From assembly GCA_905220665.1 (NCBI GenBank), contig CAJNAR010000147.1:496001-560000 (forward strand): a stretch of DNA of 64,000 nucleotides, given 5' to 3'. This DNA is from Albugo candida. Lineage: Eukaryota > Oomycota > Peronosporomycetes > Albuginales > Albuginaceae. The notes beneath the pieces were generated by a model. The model was given only the letters and a program-made list of their open reading frames with translations. It was not told the DNA's origin and ran no database searches. Position 1 is the stretch's first letter; every line of letters begins with the position of its first letter. Positions 52,771 through 63,903 of this stretch are shown in pieces. A program made the translations under genes and the position numbers.

Positions 52771-55767
52771 TTATAAATTTGATGGCAGTGATTCGACAGC
52801 TGCCATATCTTCCACTTTTTCACCATTCACAACATATTCGAGCTTTACACGCATAAGAACAGGTTTCTGCACATAAATACACATTCATGAACAGAATAAC
52901 CGAATAATCGATAACTTGCGAACCTGCGAATGCATCGTATTTTGTATTTTAACCATTTGCGTAACAGCAGAAATTGTGTTTGCAGGAAGTACTGAGCCGC
53001 TGGGAGGTTCCATCTTCAGTTTTATATATTTGGGAAATGCTGCGAGAAATACAAATTGGTCTACTTGAAATGAGTTTCTGTTGCTGAAGATCGCTCGAAT
53101 AAAAGTGACGGATGGATCGTCTGTGTTCGGCTTGACGGGTGTAAGATCCATTATGATGCCATTTTTGTCGTATCCGCGCACCGTACCACTCGGTAAAGAC
53201 GGCTCCGATACGCGCAATTGTATTGGAGTGCTGGATGCAGATTTTTGGGAAGTGGATACCGTTAAATCAAGAAGACCTCCCAGTAAATCCGTGCTGTCCG
53301 ATTTGACTACTGGAACTGGTGCTACAACGACTGGAGCTGGAGGCAATGTGGGAGCTACGGAATCTTGAGATGCACCTAACGAAAAGATATCGCTGAGAAG
53401 GTCGACTGTGTTAGAAGGTGCAACAGATCCATTTTGTGACTCCTGTTGTTCTGAGGCTGAGGCTGGAGTTGTACTTTGACCTCCTCCGAAGATATCATCC
53501 AGATCCAGCAGATTGGGTGCTGTATCAGCTACTTTCTGGGAGAATGAGTCTGTATGTCGTGGGATACTATCGTCTTCTAGAAGATCTGTTGTGGTGGCAG
53601 TGAGACCACTACCGACAGTCGATAGTCGTGTGTCTCGATCTCGAAACTTAGCAATGTCGATAGGCGGCATATTGGCGAGAATCGAAGGGCGTAGAGCTGC
53701 CCAATGCTGCTCCCCTAAGATAGTATACTCACAGGATCGTTGCTGTAACTCCACCAACATGGACGTGCTGTAGGTACTAATGATCGCTTGAAGCCTCACA
53801 ATCTGCTCGGTATCGTTGAATCTTGTGGTCAGCTTCACGCAAGCGTTCAAGAGATACGCTCGGGTCACATCGGTGGTCGTATGATGCCGTAAAATACGAT
53901 AGAAGAGATCAATTACTTGACTCTCTATGACGGTTTTCTTGGATGCAGAAACATCTTCGTCTTTCGAGCAAAACCCGAGCATTAAATTTCCGTATTCGCC
54001 AATACACCAGACGCCCACTTGCACGAGAGACAGCTGAGATATATCGTCATGAAGAGCCCAATACAGTTTGTGAGCCACATAAGCATGGAGATCTGTTGTG
54101 CGTTGGATCAGCAAGATGAGGGAGTTGGAAATACGGTCGTCTGGAAGTGCACCACCAGCAATCGAAAGCATTGATATCAAAGTATCGATATGCCATTGCG
54201 TCGAGGGCGCATACCGATCCACAGCATCTACGACCAAACACTCGATCAACTAAATTTAAATTGCGATTCACGTTCACACAAACCAGCAATACGAGAACAC
54301 ATCGCCATTTTTTGATCATTGGACGCAACGACCAGATAATTGAGCATTTCACGGGCAAGCTATTCATAACGTTCATGTAAGATATACAACTCCAACAATC
54401 AACGAGTCAAAACGTACTGTTTGTATGTTGCTTTCATTCACTAATGCGTACACCAACTCCAGTGCTCGTTGACGAATAGAAGCATCTGGATCTTTCAAAC
54501 AATCAACGATAGTGTTTGTATGTCGCTGAACAGCACCAGCATCGTCCGTGATGACCTACAATCGACATGATCACCGTTTATGGGAAGAAGCTATAGGCAG
54601 TGATACCTTGGAAAGCGTATTGAGTGCGACGTATCGGATGTTGTTATCTCGATTGAGCAAAAATCGACCCAAAATATTGACTGCCAATACTTTCAACCCG
54701 CTGTCACTTTGTATCGCCATAATCGTCTGGACACACTGATACAAAATTGCATTTCCAGCCGTCTTTGCAGTTTCGGTGTTTGTCGCTACTTGCGCTAAGA
54801 CGTCGTTCATGATCTCACTTGCTTCCTCATTATGTTTGCCTAGCAAGCAGAATAAATCGATGATTGCAACTTGGAGAAATGGATCCGTGATGCCGCTGAC
54901 GTCATAGTCAGATGAGTAACCCATTGACAGTAAATTTCTCAAGATTCGAACTAGTGGTTTCACTACGCCGACAAACACCTTTAGCTGATTGGGGTCCATG
55001 CGAACCACTTCTTTGATGAGCTGTACCCCGCTCAGCAGCACACCATGATTTTTGCTTTTGAGCAAATTTTGTATGGATTCGGCAAAGTCTTCGACAACAT
55101 CGGGAACTTTTTGAAACACACGGATAGAAGCCAAAGCGGCTTTCTTACGAAGATATTGATTGTCGCTACGTAAATGACGATCAATGTCCATGATCAGATC
55201 GCGTGCCATATCAGGCTGAAAAGAAAAATGAGTCGATGAACGAAAGAAGTTGTTCATACGCACATACCGAAGCAATATTGCCAACCGCTGTCAGCGAAAG
55301 ACTTACAACAAAAGGATTGGAGCTATTCAGATCACTATAACATCAATTGGTTAGTGCGGTTCATCTCCACAAAAATGAAGCATTTGATTACTTTTTCATG
55401 GAATTGGTCACAAGCGTAAGCACTTCTTCTTGATCCGATAAAAGAAGAATCAGACCCTTATACATATTCAATCAGCCAGAGAACCAATTTCCAGAACAAG
55501 ATGAGCAAGTACCAAGTATCCCATCCGCTTTTCAATAAATTTGGGGCTTGCTATCAGCTTCACACACTCCATCTGGCCAAAGTGAGAAGGATAGCCGAGC
55601 ATGTGGATAAACAGCAACTTTGCGATATTTCGATGCCGATATTGCTTATCTTGCTCTTTGAATGCTGTTCGTATTAAAGCGCTCTCTTTGGCAATAACGG
55701 CACGCTCTTCAGCCGCTGTTTTACAAGCTCGAACACGGCGAATAAGATCGCGTAATTTCTGACTCAT
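52771..55767 (-). CDS. AP1G1: AP-1 clathrin adaptor complex, gamma subunit
   Basis: Eight exons join in frame to 869 residues: 55767-55513, 55456-55392, 55334-55268, 55215-54607, 54555-54418, 54359-54284, 54227-52924 and 52866-52771. The trunk is an armadillo solenoid starting [20 protein letters not shown] and [20 protein letters not shown], with [39 protein letters not shown] and [17 protein letters not shown] Ser/Thr/Asp linker carries clathrin-box-like NLLDLDDIF and DLLGGLLDL. The C-terminal ear ends [16 protein letters not shown]-1 gamma sorts cargo between trans-Golgi and endosomes. An in-frame ATG at 55815 would add 16 residues; 55767 fits homologues better. The delta-COP gene lies 265 bp downstream on the same strand. 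Confidence 0.95.
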
Positions 55768-55815
55768 TGTTTTCCTTCGAATGTCCTTTGAGATGCGATT
55801 AGTATCAAAATGCAA

Positions 55816-55977
55816 ATATCCGCCCTGAAGCCCACCACACTCTTCAGTTGATTATGTCCAATGGGAGCAAAGTCATTTGTTTTATAAACCAATCCGATTT
55901 TGGGTAAGATGTTGATTATTATTAGCCAATTAAGAGGCTCTTATCACCCCCTATCTTCATTTGATTGGGTTTAATTC
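55816..55977. promoter_or_regulatory. Short intergenic region with three CCAAT-type boxes
   Basis: Between the AP-1 gamma start and the glutaryl-CoA dehydrogenase stop there are CCAAT at 55889, CCAAT at 55926 and ATTGG near 55960. The first two are within 165 bp of the AP-1 gamma start. They are likely promoter elements for AP-1 gamma. Confidence 0.45.
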
Positions 55978-57703
55978 TCATGGCGGAACAAAAGCTGCAA
56001 TTCCAGTAATTGCGCGTCCAAGAATCAATGCGTGAATGTCGTGCGTCCCCTCGTATGTGTTGACTGCTTCCAAATTCACCAGATGACGTATCACATGGTA
56101 TTCATCTGACAGGCCATTCCCTCCCAGCATATCTCTTGAAGCACGCGCAATATCGAGTGCTTTACCGCATGAATTCCTCTTCACCATCGAAATCAGCTCC
56201 ACTGGGCATTTTTTCTCATCCAGAAGACGACCGACGCGGAGACACGATTGTAATCCAATGGAGATTTCCGCGGACATATCGGCAAGCTTTTTTTGAATGA
56301 GCTGGTTTCTAATGAGAATGGAGTGACGCAACAGGTAGAAGCAGAATCCTTTCAACATACGCGGCGAGTGGTGCACCAAATTGCTTTCGATCCAAAGTGT
56401 ATCTTCTGGCAGCCTCGTAACAAGCATCTGATGCGATTTTCAGATACTTTCTTCGTCAAAGAGCGTTATGGAAGTGTACCTGCGGCGCCCAGCGCTCCCC
56501 ATGAAATTCCATAACGAGCGCTATTAAGACATGAAAATGGACCTTTCAAGCCTTTCACATTCGGTAGCATACAATCTTTTGGAATTTTCACGTCTTCCAT
56601 GGAAATCTAGACGAAGAATGTCATACACACACGTAAATTGCATCTCTTTGGTACCATTCCAGTTGCTGATGCCATTAGCGTGGCTTTCCCTTCGATATAA
56701 GTAGTAGTCAGACCTGGAAGATCCTAAACGGCTTGTGCATGAAATGAGAGTAAGAAGAAGTATGCGCCTCACTTTTTCGAGAATGAATCCGCGAATCTCT
56801 CCTTCATCGTCTTTTGCCCAAATCAAAAGCACATCAGCAATTGGTGCATTTGTGATCCAATTTTTCGATCCATTCAATATGTAGCTATCTCCTTTAGACT
56901 TCGCTCTTGTCTCCATGCTACACATTTCCAATCAAGACCGTACAATGTAAAAAAGCTTTTCAAAGCTTACGATCCTGGATCGGACCCATGATTAGGCTCT
57001 GTCAAACCAAAGCATCCGATAAGTTCACCAGTGGCCAATTTTGGAAGATACTTCGTATTCAAGAAATGTAGCCTCATTATCAACATCATACGCGATATGT
57101 CCAACCTTTTCTTTCTGCTTTTCAGATCCAAACTGGTGAATTGGATGCATCACCAGCGAGGATTGGACACTCATTGCGGACCGATAAGCGCTATCGACCT
57201 GTAGCATCAATGAGCTTGGATATTTGACATTTATGGTGATACCTCCTACCCTTTCAACGGCATTTGCAATCAACCCATACGAAACATAGCCCACGCCTGC
57301 ACATCCGTAACCATCAATCGTTGGACCGAGAAATCCTTGTTTTCCAAATTCTCTCATAATCGACTTGTCAAAAACACCCTTCCGATTGGCCTCCACAATG
57401 TGTGGAAGCAATTTCGATCGGCAAAATTCATGGGAAGAGTGCTGACCAGTATCAATGATTACATCGAATTCTAATTGAACGCCCGAGACAGCGTACCTGG
57501 ACGAGAAGCTCTTCTTCTGATAGCTGCGCAGAAAGCTGTAGTGGATCATCCCATTGGAAGAAAGCTTTAGATGCAAAAAATCTTGTGCTATGCAGCGGTA
57601 CAAAGCGTGAAGTGGCGCGTTTCGAGACTTTTAAAAGCGTCAAACAAGCGGAAGCGGTCATTCTTTTTCGAATGTTTTTACATTTACTCCGCGTTAAGAA
57701 CAT
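55978..57703 (-). CDS. GCDH: Glutaryl-CoA dehydrogenase, mitochondrial
   Basis: Nine exons join in frame to 436 residues (human 438): 57703-57497, 57441-57250, 57198-57106, 57050-56971, 56917-56773, 56723-56655, 56606-56480, 56427-56361 and 56308-55978. The N terminus is basic and free of acids, a mitochondrial presequence ([10 protein letters not shown]). Family segments follow: [97 protein letters not shown] and [20 protein letters not shown]. The Glu of TYEGTHD is the catalytic base. The FAD enzyme oxidises and decarboxylates glutaryl-CoA to crotonyl-CoA in lysine and tryptophan breakdown. Its start lies 48 bp from the divergent gene at 57752. Confidence 0.97.
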
Positions 57704-57751
57704 GTCGTTAAGTGGAGGTAGATAACATGATAGCTCTTAAGTCGAGGTGTT
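57704..57751. promoter_or_regulatory. 48-bp bidirectional intergenic region
   Basis: Only 48 bp separate the start codons of glutaryl-CoA dehydrogenase (-) and the hnRNP-Q-acidic-domain-like gene (+). Any core promoter elements and both 5' leaders must overlap here or lie inside the neighbouring coding sequence. Confidence 0.6.
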
Positions 57752-59584
57752 ATGTTCGTATCTCAACACAGCTTTATGGATTCCATGAGCATGCAAACTT
57801 CCGGCTCGTTAGAGTATCAGAACCAGTCTTTTAACACATTGATCGATACTCAATGTCCGCAAGACGAGATAAAAGACGACGAATTTGAAACCTTTGCGCA
57901 AACAAACTCCAAAGAGCCTCTAAAAGCCTCTGAATCACTCGTATCCGAAACCAATGGCGATATCGCGCTTGACCCCGACACAGTCGTCGCCATCTCCTCT
58001 GAGATATCGCATAAGAATCCGCCAGAAAACAAAAATCTTTCTGAACCCGCTTACGATGACGCTCTTATGCATAACGTCGATGAATACGATCCTGCAAATC
58101 CGTCGCATGGAATGGCCGACATTGGCCCAATTGGCCACTACGACAGGAATCCAAGCCCGAGCGCAATAAAGTCCCAATCAGAGCCTCTACAAAATACTGA
58201 TCGCGCTACTGAGCCATTGAGAGTGAAAGTAGAGGAAATCAAAGAAGATTCAGCGTACAATCATCCATCCTCAAAAGGCTCATTGAGGATGGAATCGCCA
58301 GTGACACACAAACATGGACTCTCGGAGGCAGCTTGGGATCGACTGATGAACTTACAATCACTCAATGCTTTTCGAATCGCACAAGTGAGTCGATCGTGTT
58401 GGACGAAAATAAGCGCTTTACCGGAATTTGCTCAACTTTCCATCCTGGCTCGATTCGAACGAAGTTTGACAACTATTAACGATAAAAATGGCGAGATGAA
58501 GCGTATTTATCAAGAGTATGTTGATGAGAATCCTCAAGTGGCCGCATTGCAGCCAGTCTCGGTGTATATTGATGATTATATGTCTGATCCTGGGCTTTTC
58601 AAGTACGGGTATGCTCCACCACTTCCAAAGTCTGGTATGAATGAGACACCAGTTCCTTATGCGGGAAAATTGGGTGCGGAAGGAGGACATACGCCACGAA
58701 AAAGGTCAAATAGCGACTCGGTCCGTTCGACTGCAAGTAAAAGCGTCTCTGGTGATACCATCGACGAGTACGGGCGAACTGTCAAGAGCCCTCGCGAAGA
58801 TATTTCCAATCAACAAGCTTCTGAGCCTTCTACCACGCACAATGAATTACCAGAACCAGTCAAGCGTGAGAAACAAACCGAAACACCCAACCAAAGTGGA
58901 TTGATCGACACACGTACTCGACTAGCACCCACAACACTTTCCCCGTCATCTTTGGGAAGACGATACGAGAAGACGGAAATGTATGATCGTCTCCCTCGAA
59001 GCGTGCGAACAGTTTTGGATATCATGTATAACGAAAACCAGCTTCCAGAGACCATCAATGACAGCGTTTTGCATCGACTCGTTTGCCTTCCCGAGCATAT
59101 CGCTCTCCGTGTGGTAGAAAACTTTAGCAATATCGACTTGACACACATTGGAAATCTTCAAGGCTTTTTGGTCGGAATTATCAATCGAATCAGCGAGAAA
59201 GCACAAGTGTCCGAGGACGGAGCGTACGCGACATTAAACACATCAGAAGAAGCAACGTACCCCGCGTACAATCCGCCGATGGAGAAGAATGTGATGCGAT
59301 TCGAACAGCCTCGAAATGTGTATGCACCTCCATCTCAGGATCGTATGAGCCAGCTCGCTCCGTCTGTACAGCAACACATGCACGAGCTCGTGCGTCGAGG
59401 CGTCATGACCGGCATCGATGAATTTAACGATCAGTGCTATCAACTTTTGGCTCAGGTAACTGAGCCAATGGCCCATGAAATTTTAAAGCGATACGCCAGT
59501 GCAAATTTGCGAAATGTTCGTAATCGGAGCGGTTTTCTTGTCGGTGTCATACGCCGTTGCCGTCAGGAATTTGAGTACAATTAA
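57752..59584 (+). CDS. Protein with hnRNP-Q-acidic-domain-like helical repeats, no RRM
   Basis: Intronless frame of 610 residues from ATG. The first 180 residues are disordered and acidic. Three related helical segments follow at about 192-285, 415-485 and 534-605. The last two end with the hallmark of the hnRNP Q/R acidic domain: IDLTHIGNLQGFLVGIINRI and ANLRNVRNRSGFLVGVIRRC, to be compared with the family pattern of a short helix, DL-HV-NKS and a hydrophobic FL-G helix. In hnRNP Q/R this domain precedes RRMs, but none is present here. Disordered linkers are Ser/Pro-rich with possible phosphosites. A role in RNA-protein or protein-protein contacts is inferred only. The gene ends 59 bp from the convergent Ca2+-ATPase gene. 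Confidence 0.7.
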   Translation: MFVSQHSFMDSMSMQTSGSLEYQNQSFNTLIDTQCPQDEIKDDEFETFAQTNSKEPLKASESLVSETNGDIALDPDTVVAISSEISHKNPPENKNLSEPAYDDALMHNVDEYDPANPSHGMADIGPIGHYDRNPSPSAIKSQSEPLQNTDRATEPLRVKVEEIKEDSAYNHPSSKGSLRMESPVTHKHGLSEAAWDRLMNLQSLNAFRIAQVSRSCWTKISALPEFAQLSILARFERSLTTINDKNGEMKRIYQEYVDENPQVAALQPVSVYIDDYMSDPGLFKYGYAPPLPKSGMNETPVPYAGKLGAEGGHTPRKRSNSDSVRSTASKSVSGDTIDEYGRTVKSPREDISNQQASEPSTTHNELPEPVKREKQTETPNQSGLIDTRTRLAPTTLSPSSLGRRYEKTEMYDRLPRSVRTVLDIMYNENQLPETINDSVLHRLVCLPEHIALRVVENFSNIDLTHIGNLQGFLVGIINRISEKAQVSEDGAYATLNTSEEATYPAYNPPMEKNVMRFEQPRNVYAPPSQDRMSQLAPSVQQHMHELVRRGVMTGIDEFNDQCYQLLAQVTEPMAHEILKRYASANLRNVRNRSGFLVGVIRRCRQEFEYN

Positions 59585-59643
59585 ACCCAATTACAAATCG
59601 TTTGAACAGCAAATTCCATTTATGTTTACCACACAAAAAAAGT

Positions 59644-62600
59644 CTACTGCTTCAAGCCTTGAGAGTTTTTTCTATCATAAAGCCGATCGTCTCCAATGGC
59701 AGCGCGTGCAGCCAATCCTTTCTGAAATGCTTTCACCACACGGAGTTGAGTTCGAATTCGGCAAAATCCGCGAAGCCATAATTCCTGTCCACGCGCTATT
59801 GGCGACTCGGGGATCGTGACATCTTTTGCTTCCTGACAAACCGCTGGAAAGTATCGATCCGTGACACATCGCAATGCCAAGCCGAGTGGTAGCGATAGAA
59901 ATCCAAGGACAATACACGCTGTCCACTGTACTGCTGACAGCGACGTCGTATTGAAAAATCGACCTGTCCATTCCACCAAAATGATCTGCATGACGACTTG
60001 GAGCACTGCCAGATAGATAAACAGCCGATTCTTTGTGATCCCATTGAAAATGTTCAATTCATCGTGTATTTTCCGGCAATTCAGCTCATTGAATAGCTGC
60101 ATCCACACAAACGCATTGAAAATGATTGTCAAATGGACATTTGGATCATTTTTCTGACTTTCTGGAAGATCTGTTCGTCTTCCGGATGGAATGTCAAAGA
60201 TTGTCTCCCCAGTGAATGTCAATGTCAGCAGAACAATAAGCTGATAGACGGATTGCCCGATAATGTGTTTGATCATTTTTCTGGAAAGCAAAGGCTGTGT
60301 CCTCGGGTATGGCGCTCGGGTCAGTAAAGCTGGGGTCGGAGGCTCGGTTGCGAGCGATAATGAAGCAAATGAGTCCATGATAAGATTCACCCAAAGCATT
60401 TGTACCGCAGTCAGAGGCGATTGCTCAATGAAAATAGCGCCAATGAGTGCAAGAACGATCGCAACGAGATTCACAGTGAGCTGAAATTGAAGAAATTTGG
60501 CGATGGAATCGTACACATTTCGACCCCATTTGATAGCGCTGACGATCGAAGTGAAGTTATCATCCATAAGGATGATATCAGAAGCATCTTTTGCCACAGC
60601 TGTGCCACTAATTCCCATCGCGAATCCGACATTTGCTTTCTTCAAAGCCGGAGCGTCATTAGTTCCATCGCCCGTGACCGCAACAGTTTGTGGTCCAAAA
60701 GGCATCAAAGTTGTTTGCATCAGACCAGTAACAAGCGTGTGTTTGTCTTTCGGAGAAGAGCGAGCTAAGACGCGAAGCTTGGGCCATATCTTATCAAACT
60801 CGGATTGATCAAGTGCTCCCTTTGAGTCTAAAACACGAGCACGAAACTCTGTTCCTTCCATGATAAGTGATCCATCTCCAGATTGTATAATTCCACATTT
60901 CGCTGCGATAGAACGAGCTGTTGTGATGTTGTCTCCTGTCACCATTCGTACAACGATTCCAGCCTTCTTACAATCTCGTATCGCATCTGGAACCTCCGTT
61001 CGTACAGGATCTTCGATACCGACGATAGCGACACATGTCAAATCCTTTTCCAAATCGTCATCACTCCATTTTTCGAGCTCACTTGCGGAAGCATTGATAT
61101 CACGATATGCTAGACACAAGGTGCGATACCCTTGGGAAGCATACTTTTCAATGATACGACTTTTGATTCCATCTTTTTCAGCGACTTCTAATGAAGTTAT
61201 CGAGCCATCAATTTGCATCAAGTTTTCACATAAATCAAGCACAACTTCGGTAGCGCCTTTAGTGTACAGCCGAGCTTTTGTCTCACTCAATTGAACCACA
61301 ACAGACATTCGTTTCTTCTGACTGCTGAACGTTAACATGTGACCGATAACAGCATTCGCACGGACATCAGCGTACTGAATTCCACATTCTCCAACAAATT
61401 GTAATAGCGCACATTCCGTCTTATTTCCCGTGTGTTCGAGTGGAGCATTGGGTATCTTTGACGCTAGTAATTCAGCTGTCGAATTGATGCACACTCCATC
61501 ATAAAAAACTTCTTGCAGCAATTTTTCGATGGCGCCAGCAACACTTTGAGCAGAATTGAATTCTTGTCCGCCGATCCAAATTTGCATTACAGTCATACGG
61601 TTTGTTGTCAGTGTTCCGGTTTTATCGGAGCAAATTGTGGTCGCGCTTCCCATTGTTTCACACGCATCCAAATGCCGAACTAAATTGTTATCTTTTAACA
61701 TTTTCTTCACTGAAAATGCTAATGCGATGGTGACAGCTAGCGGTAAGCCTTCGGGAATTGCTACGACCAGAACTGTGATCGCCGTAATGAAAAAATTGAG
61801 ATAATCGGAGACGTATTTAGACCTCCATTTCTCGCCATCAATTGCAAACTTCTCGACAGACATTCGGACTGACATGATAATAAACACGAAAAGCGCGATG
61901 ACAGTTCCCAATTTACCGATAAGAATCGTCAATTTGTACAATTTGGCTTCTAAAGGCGATTGAAATTCTTTTTCATCTTTGGTGGAAGATTCATCACGTG
62001 TTTCTCCGGAGGGTGTTTTGGTCAAAGACGCACGATCCGGTCCTGGCGTTTGGATTTGGACGTAGGCGTCTTGAATGTCCGTTGGGGATTTTGGTGGTGT
62101 TACTTCTGCTGTGGTGTTTCCTGTTATCAGAGTCTTGATGATTCCAGCTTGTGAGTTGGCGCCCACACAGACAACAAGCATTCGTCCAAACCCTTCCATC
62201 ACTTTTGTCCCTGAAAACAAAAACGGATTCGCTTCACTTTTGACCAACAAATCACTTTCTCCAGTCATCGCACTTTCATCGATTTTTAATTCTTTTTCGT
62301 GAAAAACAATTCCATCGGCCGGAAGAATGTCACCCAAATCAATGCGTACAATATCGCCAACCAATAAATTGAACTTCCCGACTTCTTTCGGCTCACCGTC
62401 ACGAATGACTTTGATTTTCTCGTCTTCTTTAACAGCATTCAGAGCCTGAAATTGTCGTTCTTTTTGATAATCGTTGAGAGCGGCGACCAAAGTCACAATA
62501 AATACAGTGCCCAAAATACACGTTCCTTCGATCCACCCCGTGTCTTTATGATCACCGACGGTCGATGACAATACAACGGAGATAGCGCCCGATACAGCCA

Positions 62601-62922
62601 GAACAATGATTGTGATGTCTTTGAACGCTTCCCACATTAATTCTAAGATTCCGTACGATTTCGGAGGTGGGATGTAATTTTTACCATACACTTCTTCGCG
62701 ACGTTGATGGTCGGATGCATCTTCAGAATGGATTCCGTACTTGAGATCGACGTTGAGGGCTTTTGCGACGCCTTGGACGCCACCGAGCTTTCGGAGATTC
62801 TGCTCACCGGTTTCCCGTGTGGATTCTACAAGACGGATGAGGTCTCCTGGCAATAGAGTGAACGGTACGGATGTCCGACTGGCGCTATTCCGTGAGGCGG
62901 AATCGCGTGAATTTGACGACAT
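59644..62922 (-). CDS. Plasma-membrane-type Ca2+-ATPase (P2B) with C-terminal calmodulin site
   Basis: Intronless frame of 1,092 residues from ATG at 62922. Standard P-type motifs are present: TGESD (actuator), PEGLPLAVTIAL (M4 calcium site), DKTGTLT (phosphorylated Asp, about 432), KGATEV, MVTGDNITTARSIA and GDGTNDAPAL (about 749). About ten hydrophobic segments fit the P2B topology. The C-terminal tail contains LWLRGFCRIRTQLRVVKAF, very like the calmodulin-binding autoinhibitory helix of animal PMCAs, where the site is also C-terminal; in plant ACA pumps it is N-terminal. The enzyme exports cytosolic Ca2+ across the plasma membrane or into vacuoles in exchange for H+. The start was set at the first ATG; a few upstream codons lack one. 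Confidence 0.96.
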   Translation of the reverse strand: MSSNSRDSASRNSASRTSVPFTLLPGDLIRLVESTRETGEQNLRKLGGVQGVAKALNVDLKYGIHSEDASDHQRREEVYGKNYIPPPKSYGILELMWEAFKDITIIVLAVSGAISVVLSSTVGDHKDTGWIEGTCILGTVFIVTLVAALNDYQKERQFQALNAVKEDEKIKVIRDGEPKEVGKFNLLVGDIVRIDLGDILPADGIVFHEKELKIDESAMTGESDLLVKSEANPFLFSGTKVMEGFGRMLVVCVGANSQAGIIKTLITGNTTAEVTPPKSPTDIQDAYVQIQTPGPDRASLTKTPSGETRDESSTKDEKEFQSPLEAKLYKLTILIGKLGTVIALFVFIIMSVRMSVEKFAIDGEKWRSKYVSDYLNFFITAITVLVVAIPEGLPLAVTIALAFSVKKMLKDNNLVRHLDACETMGSATTICSDKTGTLTTNRMTVMQIWIGGQEFNSAQSVAGAIEKLLQEVFYDGVCINSTAELLASKIPNAPLEHTGNKTECALLQFVGECGIQYADVRANAVIGHMLTFSSQKKRMSVVVQLSETKARLYTKGATEVVLDLCENLMQIDGSITSLEVAEKDGIKSRIIEKYASQGYRTLCLAYRDINASASELEKWSDDDLEKDLTCVAIVGIEDPVRTEVPDAIRDCKKAGIVVRMVTGDNITTARSIAAKCGIIQSGDGSLIMEGTEFRARVLDSKGALDQSEFDKIWPKLRVLARSSPKDKHTLVTGLMQTTLMPFGPQTVAVTGDGTNDAPALKKANVGFAMGISGTAVAKDASDIILMDDNFTSIVSAIKWGRNVYDSIAKFLQFQLTVNLVAIVLALIGAIFIEQSPLTAVQMLWVNLIMDSFASLSLATEPPTPALLTRAPYPRTQPLLSRKMIKHIIGQSVYQLIVLLTLTFTGETIFDIPSGRRTDLPESQKNDPNVHLTIIFNAFVWMQLFNELNCRKIHDELNIFNGITKNRLFIYLAVLQVVMQIILVEWTGRFFNTTSLSAVQWTACIVLGFLSLPLGLALRCVTDRYFPAVCQEAKDVTIPESPIARGQELWLRGFCRIRTQLRVVKAFQKGLAARAAIGDDRLYDRKNSQGLKQ

Positions 62923-63447
62923 TCCTATCACTTTGCTTGTGCGCTGGAAAACGGGTATTGAGAAAGATAGAGCGTGCAGAGATACGAGGACGGAGGTGTA
63001 TTGGTAGATGTCGAGACAGAGATGCTGTGCTTACAGAGACAAGAGCATTTAGGTCAGGTAAGCTTTTGAAACCAAATTTTCAGCTCTATCCCGGAAAAAG
63101 AATGCGACAAGTTGATACAGTGTATTAAATGGTACGACACAACTAGGTTACTATGCTCATACTATTATAGTGGACTAACATTCAAAAATAAAGTTGATAG
63201 AGTTAACGCGACACATGCTCCAATAGATTGTGTCGGTTTATATCTGTCCAACACCCTAAGATCTGATTCTAACCTATTCGTGATGGTTGACGTGCTGAAC
63301 ACACGCAAATGTATACCACAGAAAATATAAAAACGGACAAGAACGGTACATATTCCGTAGAAAATTGACAGAGAAAGCCAAAAGCTAATTATACAGATGG
63401 AAGCGCGCGGGAAACAAATTGCAATCGACACTTTCTCACACATTCAG
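62923..63447. other. Intergenic region upstream of Ca2+-ATPase
   Basis: About 525 bp with no supported gene. It must contain the Ca2+-ATPase promoter. Short frames on both strands lack ATG or recognisable content. Confidence 0.45.
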
Positions 63448-63903
63448 TCAATGACTATCGTTAAACCAGTTTTCCAGCTCTAAAAGCGCGTTCCTATCGA
63501 GTGACACTTTTCGGCGCACTTTTGAATGAAAAGAATTGTAATCACACGTTTCCCGAGCCGTTCCGATCGACGCGGCCACGCTGCTGCATAGACTTGCTCC
63601 ATGTACCTTTGAGGCATTTTCATAAGGATATGGCTTACTGCTCGAACGCTGACTTTTGTATACGCTTTCACTTGCAACGTATGATGTGGCAAATGAGCTT
63701 AATGTTCTATTGCTCGTTCTGAGGTCATCAACAGATAATTCGTTTGAATTTGCTTTAGGCCATCGAGTACGGTTTTTGAGACCGGAAGGTTTCGTGCGAC
63801 GTAAGAGGGCGCATTGAGACCTCCAGTTCTTCTTTCGTACTTCCTGAGTAGGCTTTAGAAGTCTACATTTATTAAATCGCATTCCGTTGTGATGGCTGTC
63901 CAT
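63448..63903 (-). CDS. Uncharacterised basic 151-residue ORF
   Basis: A frame of 151 residues starts with ATG at 63903. I do not recognise it. It is basic and Ser/Lys/Arg-rich with a WRSQCALLRRTKPSGLKNRT stretch near the N terminus and a short amphipathic helix at the end (SLDRNALLELENWFNDSH). No signal peptide or membrane span is seen. It may be the last exon of a longer gene that continues past the window edge, since no upstream limit can be seen here. Confidence 0.4.
   Translation of the reverse strand: MDSHHNGMRFNKCRLLKPTQEVRKKNWRSQCALLRRTKPSGLKNRTRWPKANSNELSVDDLRTSNRTLSSFATSYVASESVYKSQRSSSKPYPYENASKVHGASLCSSVAASIGTARETCDYNSFHSKVRRKVSLDRNALLELENWFNDSH

Noticed and set aside
55768..55815. 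Upstream in-frame ATG of AP-1 gamma
   Set aside because: Adds 16 residues not seen in homologues, whose N termini align with MSQKLRDLI.
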